From assembly GCA_037179515.1 (NCBI GenBank), contig JAXCGZ010005703.1:131908-195907 (forward strand): DNA of 64,000 nucleotides, given 5' to 3'. Made by a program: the position numbers and the translations under genes. Under the pieces are notes generated by a model that was not told where the DNA came from, searched no databases, and was given only the letters and a program-made list of their open reading frames with translations. This document shows positions 15,683 to 30,838 of this stretch, in pieces (the first letter of the stretch is position 1; the number at the start of each line of letters is the position of its first letter). The stretch comes from Halocaridina rubra (Eukaryota; Arthropoda; Malacostraca; Decapoda; Atyidae).

Positions 15683-15685
<3 letters not shown>

Positions 15686-15733
<48 letters not shown>
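15686..15733. repeat. (CT)n microsatellite
   Basis: Pure CT run in the loop of the fold-back element; the flank AAGAGTTAATTAAAGAT is shared with the run at 13224. Confidence 0.93.
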
Positions 15734-15737
<4 letters not shown>

Positions 15738-15848
15738 ATTATTTTACCCAACCCCCCACACTCTCTTTGTCCCAGCCAACTAGGGATGGGCACTGTACAC
15801 AGTTATTAAAGTAAATAAACCAACAGATGTACAAACAATGATGAGCCC

Positions 15849-15907
<59 letters not shown>

Positions 15908-15964
15908 CTCCACAATCATCATCAAAGGAAAATTATTGCTGCCAATTATAATAATAATAATAAT

Positions 15965-16195
15965 AATGATAAGATCTAAGGAGAATTATTGGAATAGACA
16001 TCATGAAAGTAATGCAGAGGTATATTAAAACCCAGCAGAGAGCTGGATATTCATTACACATCTTTTATAAGCCCTTCACATCTGACAGGCCATTACACTC
16101 TCCATCTCTGTTTCTCTTTACAGCCTGATAAAGGCTGTTTTATTTTATCAGTTTTTGGCCCATCCTGGTGTCACAATAATCTTTAAAAAAAAATC
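15965..16195 (-). repeat. GTGACACC repeat family, inverted arm
   Basis: Reverse complement of 15250-15470 with a handful of changes. Confidence 0.6.
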
Positions 16196-16251
16196 GCGAT
16201 ACAGTGAATTCGCGAGAGGTGAATCGCGATAGAGCGAGGGATTACTGTATA

Positions 16252-17031
16252 CAGTATTCCCTCACTATATCGCCGTTCACCTATCGCGGATTCACTGTAT
16301 CGCGGTTTTTTAGCTAGTTTTTTTTTCTGGGTATATGCGAAAATATTAAAATTTTATGAAATAAACATTTTCATTATTTTCATTATTTTATTGAAAACAA
16401 AAATTTTCATTACTTTATTGATACAAAAATGTATTTCCAAGCCTAAGAATAACAAAACAGTACAAAATAGTAAAAAAACATAAATTTGAACATGTAACTC
16501 TGCGCCATAGAAAGTACAATACCGGTATCAGTGTTTCGGAAAACCCAAAGGGTCACACCTACATGAGCTAGCATATATTAAAATTTCCAGGAGCTTCATT
16601 ATTTTATTGATATAAAATATGTATTTCTTAGCCTAAGAATAAAAAAACAGTAAAAAACATAAATAATCACAGTATTACACAATGTAAAATAAGATACCAG
16701 TACCAGCGTTTCGGAAAACGAAAAGGGTCGCACCTACGTGAGCTAGTACATATTGAAATTTTCATTATTTTATTGATAAAATAAGTATTTCCTAGCCTAA
16801 GAGTAATAAAACAGTAAAAAATAGTCAAAAACAAATTTAAACATATACACTCACAGTATTGCACCAAGTGATATACTGTACGATTACGTACACTGTATTG
16901 GCGTCTTGGAAAACGCAAAGGCTCGCACCTACGTGAGATAGTTCATGGAATGCTATTGGCTGATAGGGTGGGAGATGACGAATCACAGAATTGTTTTTCT
17001 GTATGTTCAGTCAGGAGAGTTCTTATTATTA

Positions 17032-17083
<52 letters not shown>

Positions 17084-17337
17084 CAAAACTATTATTATTA
17101 TGACGAGTGACGATGCCTAATGGTAGGTATTGGAACTACTGTACGTATTTTACTAAGATATTTTGATGCTTTTATTCTTATTTATTGTACAATAACATGA
17201 TTTCATGTGCTTTTGTTTTTATTTATAGCATTGGGATCCATATCCTCGAACAAAGAAAGTCCTTTTCGATAAATGCAAATGCCTGCTGCATTCTTTTTCT
17301 TATTCGTATTCTTATTTGTATTTGTATTCTTATTCTG

Positions 17338-17393
<56 letters not shown>

Positions 17394-17716
17394 TACGAGT
17401 GACGACGCCTAACAGTAGATATTGGAACTACTGTACGTATTTTAATAAGATTTTATATGCTTTTATTCTTATTTATTGTACAATAACATGATTTATGTGC
17501 TTTTGTTTTTATTTATTGTACAGTAACATGAGTTCATGTGCTTTTAATGGTTTTCTAGTGATATTATGATTCCAATATTTGTAGCGGACAGACGTAAAGT
17601 TGATTATAATGACGTAAACTTTTTTATTTTATTTTTATTTTTCCATATATTTTTTTGAAAACCGACGTATAATTGAGAACGACTTAACTCGAAACGACCT
17701 AAGCCAAAGTATACCT
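16252..17716 (+). mobile_element. Tigger derivative with unequal ends, transposase deleted
   Basis: Starts CAGTATTCCCTCAC and ends AAAGTATACCTG, so it is the 2932-5981 element in reverse. The block 16890-17000 matches 5220-5330, and 17330-17716 matches 2932-3360 in reverse, but the transposase between has gone and (ATT)n tracts (17027-17084, 17338-17392) take its place. Only TATA separates it from the element before. Confidence 0.65.
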
Positions 17717-19000
17717 GTAATGCCCATGCAAAATAAAATTGAAAAAAAAAATTTTCATTTTAGTAAAAAATCGACCGCCTGGGAGGCACTTTTCCGCCAT
17801 GCTCCTCCTCTTCTACCGCTTAATGCGATCAGATATTATGAAGATAAAGGAAAAAAAGCATTAAGAACAAACAGCAACAAACTTTCTATATAATATCATC
17901 AGGGAAATAGCGAAAGAGGGTGCATCAGCTGATGCAGAAGCAGCAAAACGTGTGCGATTAGAGGTTCGTTCTCCCACCCTCCTCCTCTTCTTCTGCTTAA
18001 TGCAATCAAATGTTATGAAGTGAACTTAATAAAAGCATTAAGAACAAACAGCAAACAAACTTTTGATATAATATCATCAGGGAAATAGCGTGCGAGGGTG
18101 TATCACCTGATACGGAAGCGGCAAAACGTTTGCAGATAGAGGTTCGTTCTCCCACATCCTCCTCCTCTTCTACCGCTTAATGCGATCGGATATCATGAAG
18201 ATAATGGAAAAAATGCATTAAGAACAAACAGCAAAGAAAATTGCGATAAAATATCGTCAGGGAAATAGTGTGGGTGCATCAGCTGATAAGGCGGCTAAAC
18301 GTTTGCAGATATAGGTTCGTTCTCCCGCATCCTCCTCTTCTTCTACCGCTTAATGCGATCGGATATTATGAAGAGAATTAAAAAAAAAGCATTAAGAACA
18401 AACAGCAAACAAACTTTCGATATAATATCGTCAGGGAAATAGCTTGTGAGGGTGCATCAGCTGATACGGAGGCGGCAAAACGTTTGCAGATAGAGGTTCG
18501 TTCTCCGGCGTCCTCCTCCTCTTCTACCGCTAAATGCAATTGAATATTATGAAAAGAATTGAAAAAAAGCATTAAGAACAATCAGCAAGCAAACTTGCGA
18601 TATAATAACATCAGGGAAATAGCGTGCAAGGGTGCATCAGCTGCTACGGAGGCGGCAAAACGTGCTTACTGCCACCATGCATATCTCAGTGTATGCCTGT
18701 TGCACACCGCATAGTAGAGTGCATTAATTTGCTTACTGTGCAGTAAATCTGTATATCTTTTATACTGTACACTATCTGCATGTTAATATAAATAACTACA
18801 GGTCTTTCTGCTTTGTTATGTACTTATAAAATATGTTTTACTTATCTTATATCTTTGGTATAGTGTGTCAATGTAGGTATGAGGAACGTATTTATGCCCA
18901 TTATCATTGTTTCTTATGGAAAATGACTCGTTACATTACACGAAAAATTACAATACGCGGCACTTCTAAGAACCTATCTTCATGTTATTCTAAGAACTAG

Positions 19001-19002
<2 letters not shown>
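17717..19002 (+). repeat. Element with ~178-bp tandem repeats, copy 2
   Basis: Units recur at about 17910, 18088, 18268, 18442 and 18620 (174-180 bp apart) without the extra blocks seen in copy 1. It ends with the same CACCATGC, TATCTTTTATAC and AACTAGGTGTA series before (TA)n. Confidence 0.68.

Positions 19003-19093
<91 letters not shown>
19003..19093. repeat. (TA)n microsatellite
   Basis: Same context as 15086: end of the 178-bp repeat element, then a Tigger end. Confidence 0.95.
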
Positions 19094-19096
<3 letters not shown>

Positions 19097-20561
19097 TGTT
19101 ACCCCGGTTATGCGCGTTTCTTGGTTCGCGTTCTCAATCAATCGCGTTTTTTTTTTATAAATTATTATTTTTTTATTTTATGGGTATACGCAATAATATT
19201 AAAATATTGAAAAAAAAAAATTTCAGTATTTTCATTTTTTTATTGGAAATGTAAATTTACGTTGCTTGCTGTTATTTATAATGTAAAGGGTGTTTTTTTA
19301 ACAGTGCAGGGAGGGTTTATACAGTTTGTAAACGAAAAAATAATTGTAAATGAGTATGTGTGTCACGTCATCATCACCTCATTCATCGTTATTTTATCTA
19401 TCACTTTCATAAAAATTTACGCTGCGTGCTGTTATTTATAATGTAAAGGGTGTTTTTTTTAACGGTGCAGGGAGGGTTTATACAGTTCGTAAACGAAAAA
19501 ATAATTGTAAATGAGTATGTGTGTCACGTCATCATCACCTCATTCACCGTAATTTTATCTATCACTTTCATAAATATTTACGTTGCTTGCAGTTATTTAT
19601 AATGTAAAGGGTGTTTTCTTAACAGTGCAGGGAGGGTTTATACAGTACGTAAACGAAAAAATAACTGTAAATGAGTATGCATGTAACGTCATCATCACCT
19701 CATTCACCGTAATTTTATCTATCACTTTCATAAAAATTTATGTTGCTTGCTGTTATTTATAATGTAAAGGGTGTTTTTTTAACAGTTCAGGGAGGGTTTA
19801 TACAGTTTGTAAACAAAAAAATAATTGTAAATGAGTATGTATGTCACGTCATCATCGCCTCATTCACCGTAATTTTATCTATCACTTTCATAAAAATTTA
19901 CGTTGCTTGCTGTTATTTATAATGTAAAGGGTGTTTTTTTAACAGTGCAGGGAGGGTTTATACAGTACGTAAACGAAAAAATAATTGTAAATGAGTATGT
20001 ATGTCACGTCATCATCATCACATTCACGGTAAGTTTTCCAATCACTTTCATAAAATTTTACGTTGCTTGCTGTTATTTATAATGTAAAGGGTGTTTTTTT
20101 AACAGTGCAGGGAGGGTTTATACAGTACGTAAACAAAAAAATAATTGTAAATGAGTATGTATGTCACGTCATCATCACCTCATTCACCGTAATTTTATCT
20201 ATCACTTTCATAAAAATTTACGTTGCTTGCTGTTATCTATAATGTTAAGGGTGTTTTTTTAATAGTGCAGGGAGGGTTTATACAGTACGTAAACGAAAAA
20301 ATAATTGTAAATGAGTATGTATGTCATGTCATCATCACATTCACGGTAAGATTTCCTATCACTTTCATATAAATTTATGCTTGCATGCTGTTATCTATGA
20401 AGTAAAGGGTGGTATGCTAACAGTACAGGGACAGTTTATACAGTGTAAACGTAAAAATATATTAAAATATCTATGTACATATAGGCTGAACCTACTTAGC
20501 GGATTTCCTGGTTCGCGCCGGGTCCCGGAACCGAACTACCGCAATAAGTGAGGCAACACTG
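19094..20561 (+). mobile_element. Tigger-type element carrying a 160-bp minisatellite
   Basis: TA/CAGTGTTACCCCGG at the left, GGCAACACTG/TA at the right. Between the ends lie eight units of a repeat whose GTTGCTTGC mark falls at 19261, 19421, 19582, 19742, 19902, 20062 and 20222, i.e. every 160-161 bp. Orientation is opposite to 20767-22329. No coding capacity. Confidence 0.7.
19247..20400 (+). repeat. 160-bp tandem repeat, 8 units
   Basis: Each unit runs through GTTATTTATAATGTAAAGGG, CAGTGCAGGGAGGG, ATGAGTATGTATGTCACG and TTTATCTATCACTTTC. Units differ by scattered single-base changes, length hardly at all. The last unit is a variant (GCTTGCATGCTG). Confidence 0.85.
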
Positions 20562-20562
20562 T

Positions 20563-22867
<2,305 letters not shown>

Positions 22868-25800
22868 CTTCGGTATCTGTAGCACTATTTACAACTGTTC
22901 TTATTCTAGTTGCCCAATTAATAGATGCTTCATTGGTCATAGCAATAGGTTCATGACGACCAGTACCCACTGATAAAACACACTGCAAATTTACATCAGG
23001 CCAAAGTTGTTTTGCTTCATGAAGTGCAATGGCTGTGGGATTGTTGACAAATATGCCTCCATCCTGCAAAATATGTAAAAGCTCTTAAATAACCTAGAAA
23101 AAGTATAATTAATTATTCAAAACAAAATGATGGTTACTTTTTATGAATAGCTCTAAAAACGGTTCTAAATGAAAACTTCTTTGTCCAGTAATACTGACCT
23201 TACATACAACAGTCATCACATCCAACCCTGCTTTCTCTCTACTAAAACTGTCATTCGATATCCAATCTCACAGCATAATATATCCTCTCCCTTATTAAGC
23301 AATTTTTCATTAACCTTTTCTTCCATTATATCATAAGTACACCTATTCTTAAACATTTATATTGGCTTCCTTGATCACTTTAAGAAAATGGAATAATACA
23401 TGTGAATATACACCATACCAATTTTATTCTTGGCATGTTAGTTCACTACTTTTTCTTACTTCAATAAATAGAAAACTCATGTACTTCATATATCACTTTT
23501 CCCACGAACTTCACCTTGCTCTAACGAGAATACTTATAAGTGCTCTAATTTAGTGGAATTATAACTTTCTGTCACAGATTCTTGCCATTTTTACAACGGA
23601 CACACCAACAGCTATAAACAATTATATTAACATTAACCATTACACTCCTTTCAAGTACAGTGTTACCCTGGTTATTCGCGTTTCTTGGTTCGCGTTCTCA
23701 CTCTATCGCGTTTTTTTTTTTTTTTATAAATTATTATTTTATTTTATGGGTATACGCAAAAATATTAAAATATTGAAAAAAAAAAAATTTCAGTATTTTC
23801 ATTTTTTTATTGGAAATGTAAATTTACTTTGCTTGCTGTTATTTATAATGTAAAGGGTGTTTTTTTTAACGGTGCAGGGAGGGTTTATACAGTTTGTAAA
23901 CGAAAAAATAATTGTAAATGAGTATGTGTGTCACGTCATCATCACCTCATTCACCGTAATTTTATCTATCACTTTCATAAAACTTTATGCTGCGTGCTGT
24001 TATTTATAATGCAAAGGCTGTTTTTTTAACAGTGCAGGGAGGGTTTATACAGTTCGTAAACGAAAAAATACTTGTAAATGAGTATGTTTGTCACGTCATC
24101 ATCACCTCATTCACCGTAATATTATCTATCACTTTCATAAAAATTTACGTTGCTTGCTGTTATTTATAATGTAAAGGGTGTTTTTTTAACAGTGCAGGGA
24201 GGGTTTATACAGTACGTAAATGAAAAAATAATTGTAAATGAGTATGTATGTCACGTCATCATCACCTCATTCACCGTAATTTTATTTATCACTTTCATAA
24301 AAATTTACGTTGCTTGCTGTTATTTATAATGTAAAGGGTGTTTTTTTAACAGTTCAGGGAGGGTTTACACAGTACGTAAACGAAAAAATAATTGTAAATG
24401 AGTATGTATGTCACGTCATCATCACCTCATTCACCGTAATTTTATCTATCACTTTCATAAAAATTTACGTTGCTTGCTGTTATTTATAATGTACAGGGTG
24501 TTTGTTTTAACAGTGCAGGGAGGGTTTATACAGTAAGTAAACGAAAAAATAATTGTAAATGAGTATGTATGTCACGTCATCATCATCTCATTCACGGTAA
24601 GTTTTCCAATCACTTTCATAAAAATTTACGTTGCTTGCAGTTATTTATAATGTAAAGGGTGTTTTTTTAACAGTGCAGGGAGGGTTAATACAGTAAGTAA
24701 ACGAAAAAATAACTGTAAATGAGTATGTATGTCACGTCATCATCACCTCATTCACCGTAATTTTATCTATCACTTTCATAAAAATTTACATTGCTTGCTG
24801 TTATTTATAATGTAAAGGGTGTTTTTTTAACAGTGCAGGGAGGGTTTATACAGTACGTAAACGAAAAAATAATTGTAAATGAGTATGTATGTCACGTCAT
24901 CATCACATTCACGGTAAGTTTTCCTATCACTTTCATAAAAATTTACGTTGTTTGCTGTTATCTATAATGTTAAGGGTGTTTTTCTAACAGTGCAGGGAGG
25001 GTTTATATACAGTACGTAAATGAAAAAATAATTGTAAATGAGTATGTATGTCACGTCATCATCACATTCACGGTAAGTTTTCCTATCACTTTCATATATA
25101 TTTACGCTTGCATGCTGTTATCTATGAAGTAAAGGGTGGTATGTTAACAGTACAGGGACAGTTTATACAGTGTAAACGTAAAAATATATTAAAATATCTA
25201 TGTACATATAGGCTGATCCTACTTCGCGGATTTCCTGGTTCGCGCCGGGTCCCGGAACCGAACTACCGCGATAAGTGAGGCAACACTGTATATACATACC
25301 CCAACCCTTCCAGAAAAAAACTTCATATCTCTCTTTCTCTCTGTATAGAAACAAATATATATACTGTATACACACAGTAGTCCTCACTTATCCAATGAGG
25401 CTAGGTTTCCAGACCCCTCCTTGAATACCCAAACCTTTGAATAGTACAGATCCTTTACCTTTACACACATACCTGTCATAAATACACAGGGCAAGAGCTT
25501 AAAAACCATAACAAATAAAAAAATATGTAGAACAATTATAAAAACATACTGTAATGACAGTTTATTAAGTGTAATTAAAAACTTGCAGTTTTTTAGTTCT
25601 GGAGTTTTCATATAATATTTGGGACATGAATGACTGAAACGACAGTTTGAGTCTGTGCGCACTAAATACCTGTAGTGACATCATAAGTCTTAATACTTCT
25701 AGTTATCACTATTACATATCTCAGTATTAAACTACGAGACATGATTATGCTTACTTACTGGGAGATTTCACTGCTGAAACATTAAACATCGATTAACAGG

Positions 25801-28800
25801 CAATACCCAACCTCATAGCAACATTCAAACTTAAGTACACAAAGCTTGCATTTTAACAAGACTCACTAGTAAAATAAGATCGCCAATTCGGAACTCTGAA
25901 AAGTAACCAGGCGCAGCAGCAGAAGCTCTAACAGCCTCCCACAAGTGAGGCAATGACGTTCCCTGATAGTGGCTTGACACTCGGTAAGGAAGATTATAAT
26001 TCCGAAATAGGTAGGCTTGAACTCTGTTAGTATTTGCTGATGTTGCGACAAGGCATATCTGAAAAAATTAACTGGTTATAGGTGATTCTTAAAGCTGTTT
26101 CAGTGATAAAAATTTCAAACATAGTTGCATTAACTTCATATATGCTGTTTGGATTTTCATGTTTCCATTCCTATAGGGTCATTAGCAGGAGGCTAATTTT
26201 ACAAGAAACACTTATGGAAAAGAGGGAAACCAAGGAAAAAAGTCACAGAGTTCGGGCAAGCAATCCATAAAAATAAAGTACTATAGCATGATGACCCCAT
26301 ATATCAATGCTCACTGAAAGTAACAATATCAGTTATTTGAATATCATACGAGTTTCAAGATATTGCTATCGATTGCAATGCAGAAATGTTTTGCCTGTGT
26401 AAATTAATGCTATTCAAACTCGTGATCGAGCCCACTGTGGGGCAGTAGGAAGGGCATCAAGCCATGACTCTCCAGCACCAAACTGCCTGAGTCCACCTCC
26501 ATAATGGGGATTAATAGTGATACTGTATATAAAAGTAAAGACCTGCGGGTAATGTATAAAATAATAGCATTAACATTTCTGCATTGGTACTTCCCAAAGC
26601 TAAAATACCAGTAAATTTTAAAGATCAGTACTTACCCTTGGTACATCCACTTCTTTCGCAGTCTCAATAAGAGATATTTCACCCATATTTGCTTTCAGAA
26701 TATCTGTCCAAGCATCAGAATCGTAATATGAATTTTTCATAAAAAGTCCTTTGGCCCCTCTGAATGTAGTTTGGTTAAATATCTGCATGCTAAGTTCCCG
26801 ATACAATTTCTCACAGTCATTTATTGACTGCTTATGACATCCTATGAAAAAAGAAAAAATAATTTTAATGATGAATAGTATTAAAGTTCATGGTTCTTAT
26901 AATAAGTTCCAAAGCTTGGCCTGAAAAGTCCCATTTAATATGGCATTACTGTATTTAGTTATCAATGCAATTTATTTTCATAAAAAAATATAGGAGCGAA
27001 ATAAAGTATATTAAACATGAAAAGCTTTGGATACAAATAATGTACGTAGTAATACCATACTTACCGAGCAAAACAGCTAATATAGCTCCAGTTGAAACTC
27101 CACATATATAGTCAAATAATTTATGGATAGGCAGCCCTGCTTCTTCTTCTATACTTCTCAGTATCTCTAGTGCAACCAAGCCCCTATAGGAAGTAAAACA
27201 CTAAAAACAATTGCATAAGATATATTCTCACTGAAATATATTCAACAATTCACTTTACAAATATTCAACATTACAAGCCTTGATTAACATACCGAGCTTA
27301 CCTTTAAAGTCAATATGACCCAACTTTTTATTTGTTTATTTTTTCCAATTAAAATTGCAACATACTTCGCATAGAACCTTACCTTACACCTCCCCCATCT
27401 ATAGTAAGTAATCTTATTCCCTGTCCCATAACAGGTGCGGTATATCCCAATAATGCTAAAGCCTCACGAGCTTCGCTCTCTACACATTCATCTCCAGTTT
27501 TTTCTAGAATTCTTAATAGTTTCGTTATCCCTCCTTTCTGGAAATTGGTAAACACATTAACATTATCTCCTGTTACTTTAGATTGCATTCAATGTCAAAT
27601 TGCTTCAGTGTAGATATAAAAAAAAGTATTATTATCAATACAGCTAATGACCAAGATATTAAAACGGTAAAGAAAGGTTGTTTGATTATTGAGTAGTACA
27701 CAATGTCATTTTACTTAAAAGTAATGAAAGTATACCCCACACCTTGACTGCTACTCCTTTAGCTTGAGGATGCTGCCTCAGATGAGCACACAAGCTCTCA
27801 ATTTTCGTTAGTCTTCCTACTTCTGTCAAGTGGTCCCCTAAGCCTTTTACTAAATATCTTGTTCGAGCATCTACGCTAGTCTGAGAAAAAAAACAATAAT
27901 CCACCCTTGAATAATTAGCATAATAACAAATTTAATGGGAAGTCATAGCCTATATATTTACTAATGAATGTACCATTTTAAAGAAGTTAATAATGTAGTT
28001 TGTTTCATATTATCAGAAAAGGAACTGCTTCATATATTGAGAATTATGTACAACAAAATGAAGACAAACTTGAAAGAAATAGACAGGGTATAAAACAGAG
28101 GAGTAGGGGGTTTAAAATATCATACGATTTTTATAAAGTACTAACTTTAGATATAGTGCCTCTTTGTACTTTCCACTTTGGAATACTTTTCTCTTCAACT
28201 GGTTCCTCATTTTTTGAAAAGTGAAGGCGAATCTGAGAGAAGTATAATGGGAGATACGAACTAAATGTGCCTAAAACTTTTTGAAATTCAGTTGAAATGG
28301 TTGGAGTAGGTTCATCTGAAAAGTAAAAATAGTACATTATAAATTCTAGAATCTTTAAAAAGCCAAAAACAAGAACAACTGACAAGTTTATCATCCTTTT
28401 AAGAGTACTTTTTATGAGACAACGACATACATTAGCTTATAAACAAAATAATCAGTGATTAATCAGAGGTCTAACATACAAGCACATAAAAGCAATAGAT
28501 TCCTTATTTAAAAAGAAATGAGAAGCATATTACCACATTAAAGCTTGATAACCCAACGTTTTATGTCTCACAATGAGTCCCAATTTGAATGGAGGTGGAC
28601 TGATATATACTGGAGCTGGTGAGGATTAAGGATGTTGGATGCATTTTCCAAACAACCTGTGGGGAGACTGATCCTGCATTTGTCACTTACCACCTACAGC
28701 AGTCCACTACTGAGCTACTGCAGCCCCCACTGCATTACAATATAATGCATTATAGTATTTATTAATATAAACTCACCATTCACTTTAACAAAAGAGTCAC

Positions 28801-29002
28801 TGCTTTTCGAGGTCGCACTAAGATTTTTTTTATAATTGGCATTATCTGAGGCATTTGTAGACTGAAAAATTCCTGAGCTCTCTTTTAATACATCGGGCAA
28901 TTCCTTTCGAACAGCAGTCAAAGCGGGAGTAGTGCGAGTAATATACTCACGAAGACCATTAATAATTCGCCATTGTGCAAGACTGCTCCCACCGGATGCC
29001 AT
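22868..29002 (-). CDS. PNPLA8: PNPLA8-like calcium-independent phospholipase A2 gamma, 8 exons, C-terminus missing
   Basis: Patatin-family lipase that hydrolyses phospholipid acyl esters; relatives act at mitochondria and peroxisomes. Coding exons on the minus strand: 29002-28777, 28315-28146, 27880-27743, 27537-27383, 27183-27065, 26841-26636, 26058-25867, 23063-22868. Each internal border has AG/GT and the phases join without a break, giving about 467 residues. Residues 1-132 are poorly conserved; 133-220 look like the helical region that precedes the lipase in PNPLA8. The glycine-rich loop DGGGVRG is at 225-231, catalytic Ser260 is in GVSTG, FRNY and [10 protein letters not shown] follow, and the catalytic Asp403 is in DGG, then GTGRHEP. 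The start is the first ATG after an AG acceptor at 29006, so an untranslated exon must lie upstream. The last visible exon ends at a donor (GAAG/GTAAAA) just after the SATDTE segment; I found no following exon down to position 1, so the C-terminus lies off the window. Family call is firm; exact N-terminus less so. Confidence 0.9.
23052..23063 (-). other. PNPLA8: PNPLA8-like exon 8: catalytic Asp motif
   Basis: The first codons after the TTTTGCAG acceptor read D-G-G-I; this Asp is the second member of the patatin Ser-Asp dyad. The intron before it (23064-25866) holds a complete 1.6-kb Tigger-type element. Confidence 0.85.
23658..25288 (+). mobile_element. Tigger-type element with 160-bp minisatellite, in a PNPLA8 intron
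   Basis: Clean TA target duplication: AAGTA/CAGTGTTACCC and AACACTG/TATA. Nine units of the same 160-bp repeat as 19247-20400. It is the only Tigger copy in the window whose left flank is ordinary sequence rather than (TA)n. It lies within the intron between the exons at 25867 and 23063. Confidence 0.75.
23826..25120 (+). repeat. 160-bp tandem repeat, 9 units
   Basis: Unit marks at 23989, 24149, 24309, 24469, 24630 and 24790 show 160-161 bp spacing. The last two units use the CATCATCACATTCACGG variant also found at the end of the 19.2-20.4 kb array. Confidence 0.85.
25377..25690 (+). mobile_element. Possible pogo-type MITE remnant
   Basis: Starts CAGTAGTCCTCACTTATCC with GAGG following, resembling a pogo-like inverted-repeat end. 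No matching right end was found, so the extent is a guess. Confidence 0.3.
26420..26530 (+). repeat. SINE remnant in PNPLA8 intron
   Basis: Carries GGCAGTAGGAAGGGCATCAA, close to GGTTAGGAAGGGCATC in the SINE at 30690-30838. The tRNA part is reduced to GATCGAGCCC. Confidence 0.45.
27065..27183 (-). other. PNPLA8: PNPLA8-like exon 5: nucleophile serine
   Basis: The exon completes the split Arg codon of DGGGVRG (2+1 split across the intron) and carries [10 protein letters not shown], the G-X-S-T-G nucleophile motif of patatin lipases. Acceptor TATAG before 27183, donor GTAAGT after 27065. Confidence 0.88.
28590..28735 (-). repeat. tRNA-derived SINE remnant in PNPLA8 intron
   Basis: The minus strand begins GGGGGCTGCAGTAGCTCAGT, an A-box-like start, with a degenerate body through ATCCTTAATCCTC. 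No good B-box. Confidence 0.45.
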
Positions 29003-30689
29003 TTTCCTGTAAAATTATAAAAAAAAGTTATCTGGTGCTAAAAATCTTACGTGAATCTAGATTGCTTTAAGTGTTAATTAGTTTTATTTATCTGTAGATA
29101 CCTTAAGACATTTTTTTTTAAATATATCTTAAAGTATCTACAGAAAAATAAAAACTGATTAAGAGTTAAAACAAATTTGATTCACTTAAGACTTTTAGCA
29201 CCTAATAATAGATTAAGGCAATCAAAGATGCACTGCTAATGTCATCACATGGCAAGTATCCATTTAGTACAGTACCTTACCCTCCAGTGCCAAATTTTTG
29301 GCAAGAGCACTATGACACATAGTTTATCTCGATACAGATATCAAATTAGTATCCAAAAGTATTTCAATATTTAAGGGCAATTCCATTATTTTACTGTTAA
29401 CAAAATCGAAAACTATATATGGACAGTACCAGAAGATGAAATGTCAACTTAAGTTAAAGGAGTTTCTTTAAAAAAGAATACTAGGGATTGCTTTCATTCC
29501 TTTATAGCAATCTTGGACTAGGATTCTAGATTAATACAACTCATATTAAATGACCATCGCAACATATCCTTCTATTCCAGTTTTCTATAAATTCAGTGTC
29601 TTTCAAGTTAAATAGGAACCTACTAATAATTATCATCCTTTCCAGTCATAATGTTTACATCTTATGAATCCCCTCAAAAACACTGTGCTTACATTGTATT
29701 AATTTACCAGCAATTTGAAGCAAAACATAATATCAGTGGTATCACATTTCTATCAACCCTGCCAGCATGCAAAAGCATTATACAAGTTTTCATACACAAA
29801 CCTTAACAGTTAAGAAAAGTGTGTTCGCTTGACTCTCAGTTTATTTTATTCCCACTGCAACCCTTTGCAAATAATGACTTGATAAAAACCTTGTTATTAC
29901 AAAAGCATATGTAAGGAAGGCAGGAAGACTATATCACACCTTACACTTTCCCATCCATTCTTTCAGCTGTATTGTGGCAAGGAAAGACGAAATTCAGTGA
30001 CACAGAACTTGTCAGCCTTTTGGTTCCATGATCGCATTAAATTGGGATCTTACAACAGAAAACTTATGTAGGTGAGACTTTTTACATACCCTACACATGG
30101 GATACATACAGACGAAATGCTACTTGCCTATATCCTACAGACCTTATCCCATATTTAAGTAGTGGAAGCCTGATTCACAAGAAAATTTTACGGAAAACGA
30201 TGGACTGACAAGACATACTCAGAATACTTAAGAATGATTACACTTCATCAAGGACGACATACTCTATATAGTAGCCAAAGCTATACCATGCTTCTCTAAC
30301 CAAAAATAATTTCCTTCAATAATATTTGTAATTAGCTCTATAGTACATATTAAATTACTACACTGTGCAAGATTAGGTAATAAATGGTAACATTACAGAA
30401 TATCACTAAACTACAGTTACCATCCATATGATTTCGCTGTTATATATCAAAATCTATACAAGTACTACTCCAATTCCATAATTACTGCAATGAGGCTAAT
30501 GCTACACAAGATCTTGCGAGTCATTTTGACCATTTTATGTATCAGTCACTATTCGTCCCCATTTAATTGAGGATCGACACAGATATGTTGGAGCTGGGTA
30601 TCCTTCAGCTACGTGATTATATTTTCAAATATACCATATAATATTCACATTAGTTACGAATCTTCAGCAATATTCGACTGAATGCTACA

Positions 30690-30838
30690 CTGGCGAACAT
30701 ATATCCTGTATATTACAAGATATGGAGGATTAAAGCTAGATGCCCTTCCTAACCTTTCACAGCAGGATCGAACCCGAGTTAGTCAGGCTTTCCACTTCCT
30801 GACTCATGTGCTCTACCACTGAACTACTGCATCCTCTA
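30690..30838 (-). repeat. tRNA-derived SINE
   Basis: The minus strand has A-box TAGTTCAGTGGTAGAGCAC and B-box GGGTTCGATCC with tRNA-like spacing, followed by GGAAGGGCATCTAGC. Confidence 0.65.

Larger units (their letters stand above)
15164..16247 (+). mobile_element. Fold-back Tigger-type element
   Basis: Left end CAGTGATCCCTCGTTTATCG, right end CGAGGGATTACTG. Within it 15255-15470 and 15965-16195 are inverted copies of one repeat (GTGACACCAGGATGG, CAGCCTGATAAAGG on the two strands), with (ATT)n and (CT)n in the loop. No transposase. The whole could fold into one long hairpin. Confidence 0.65.
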
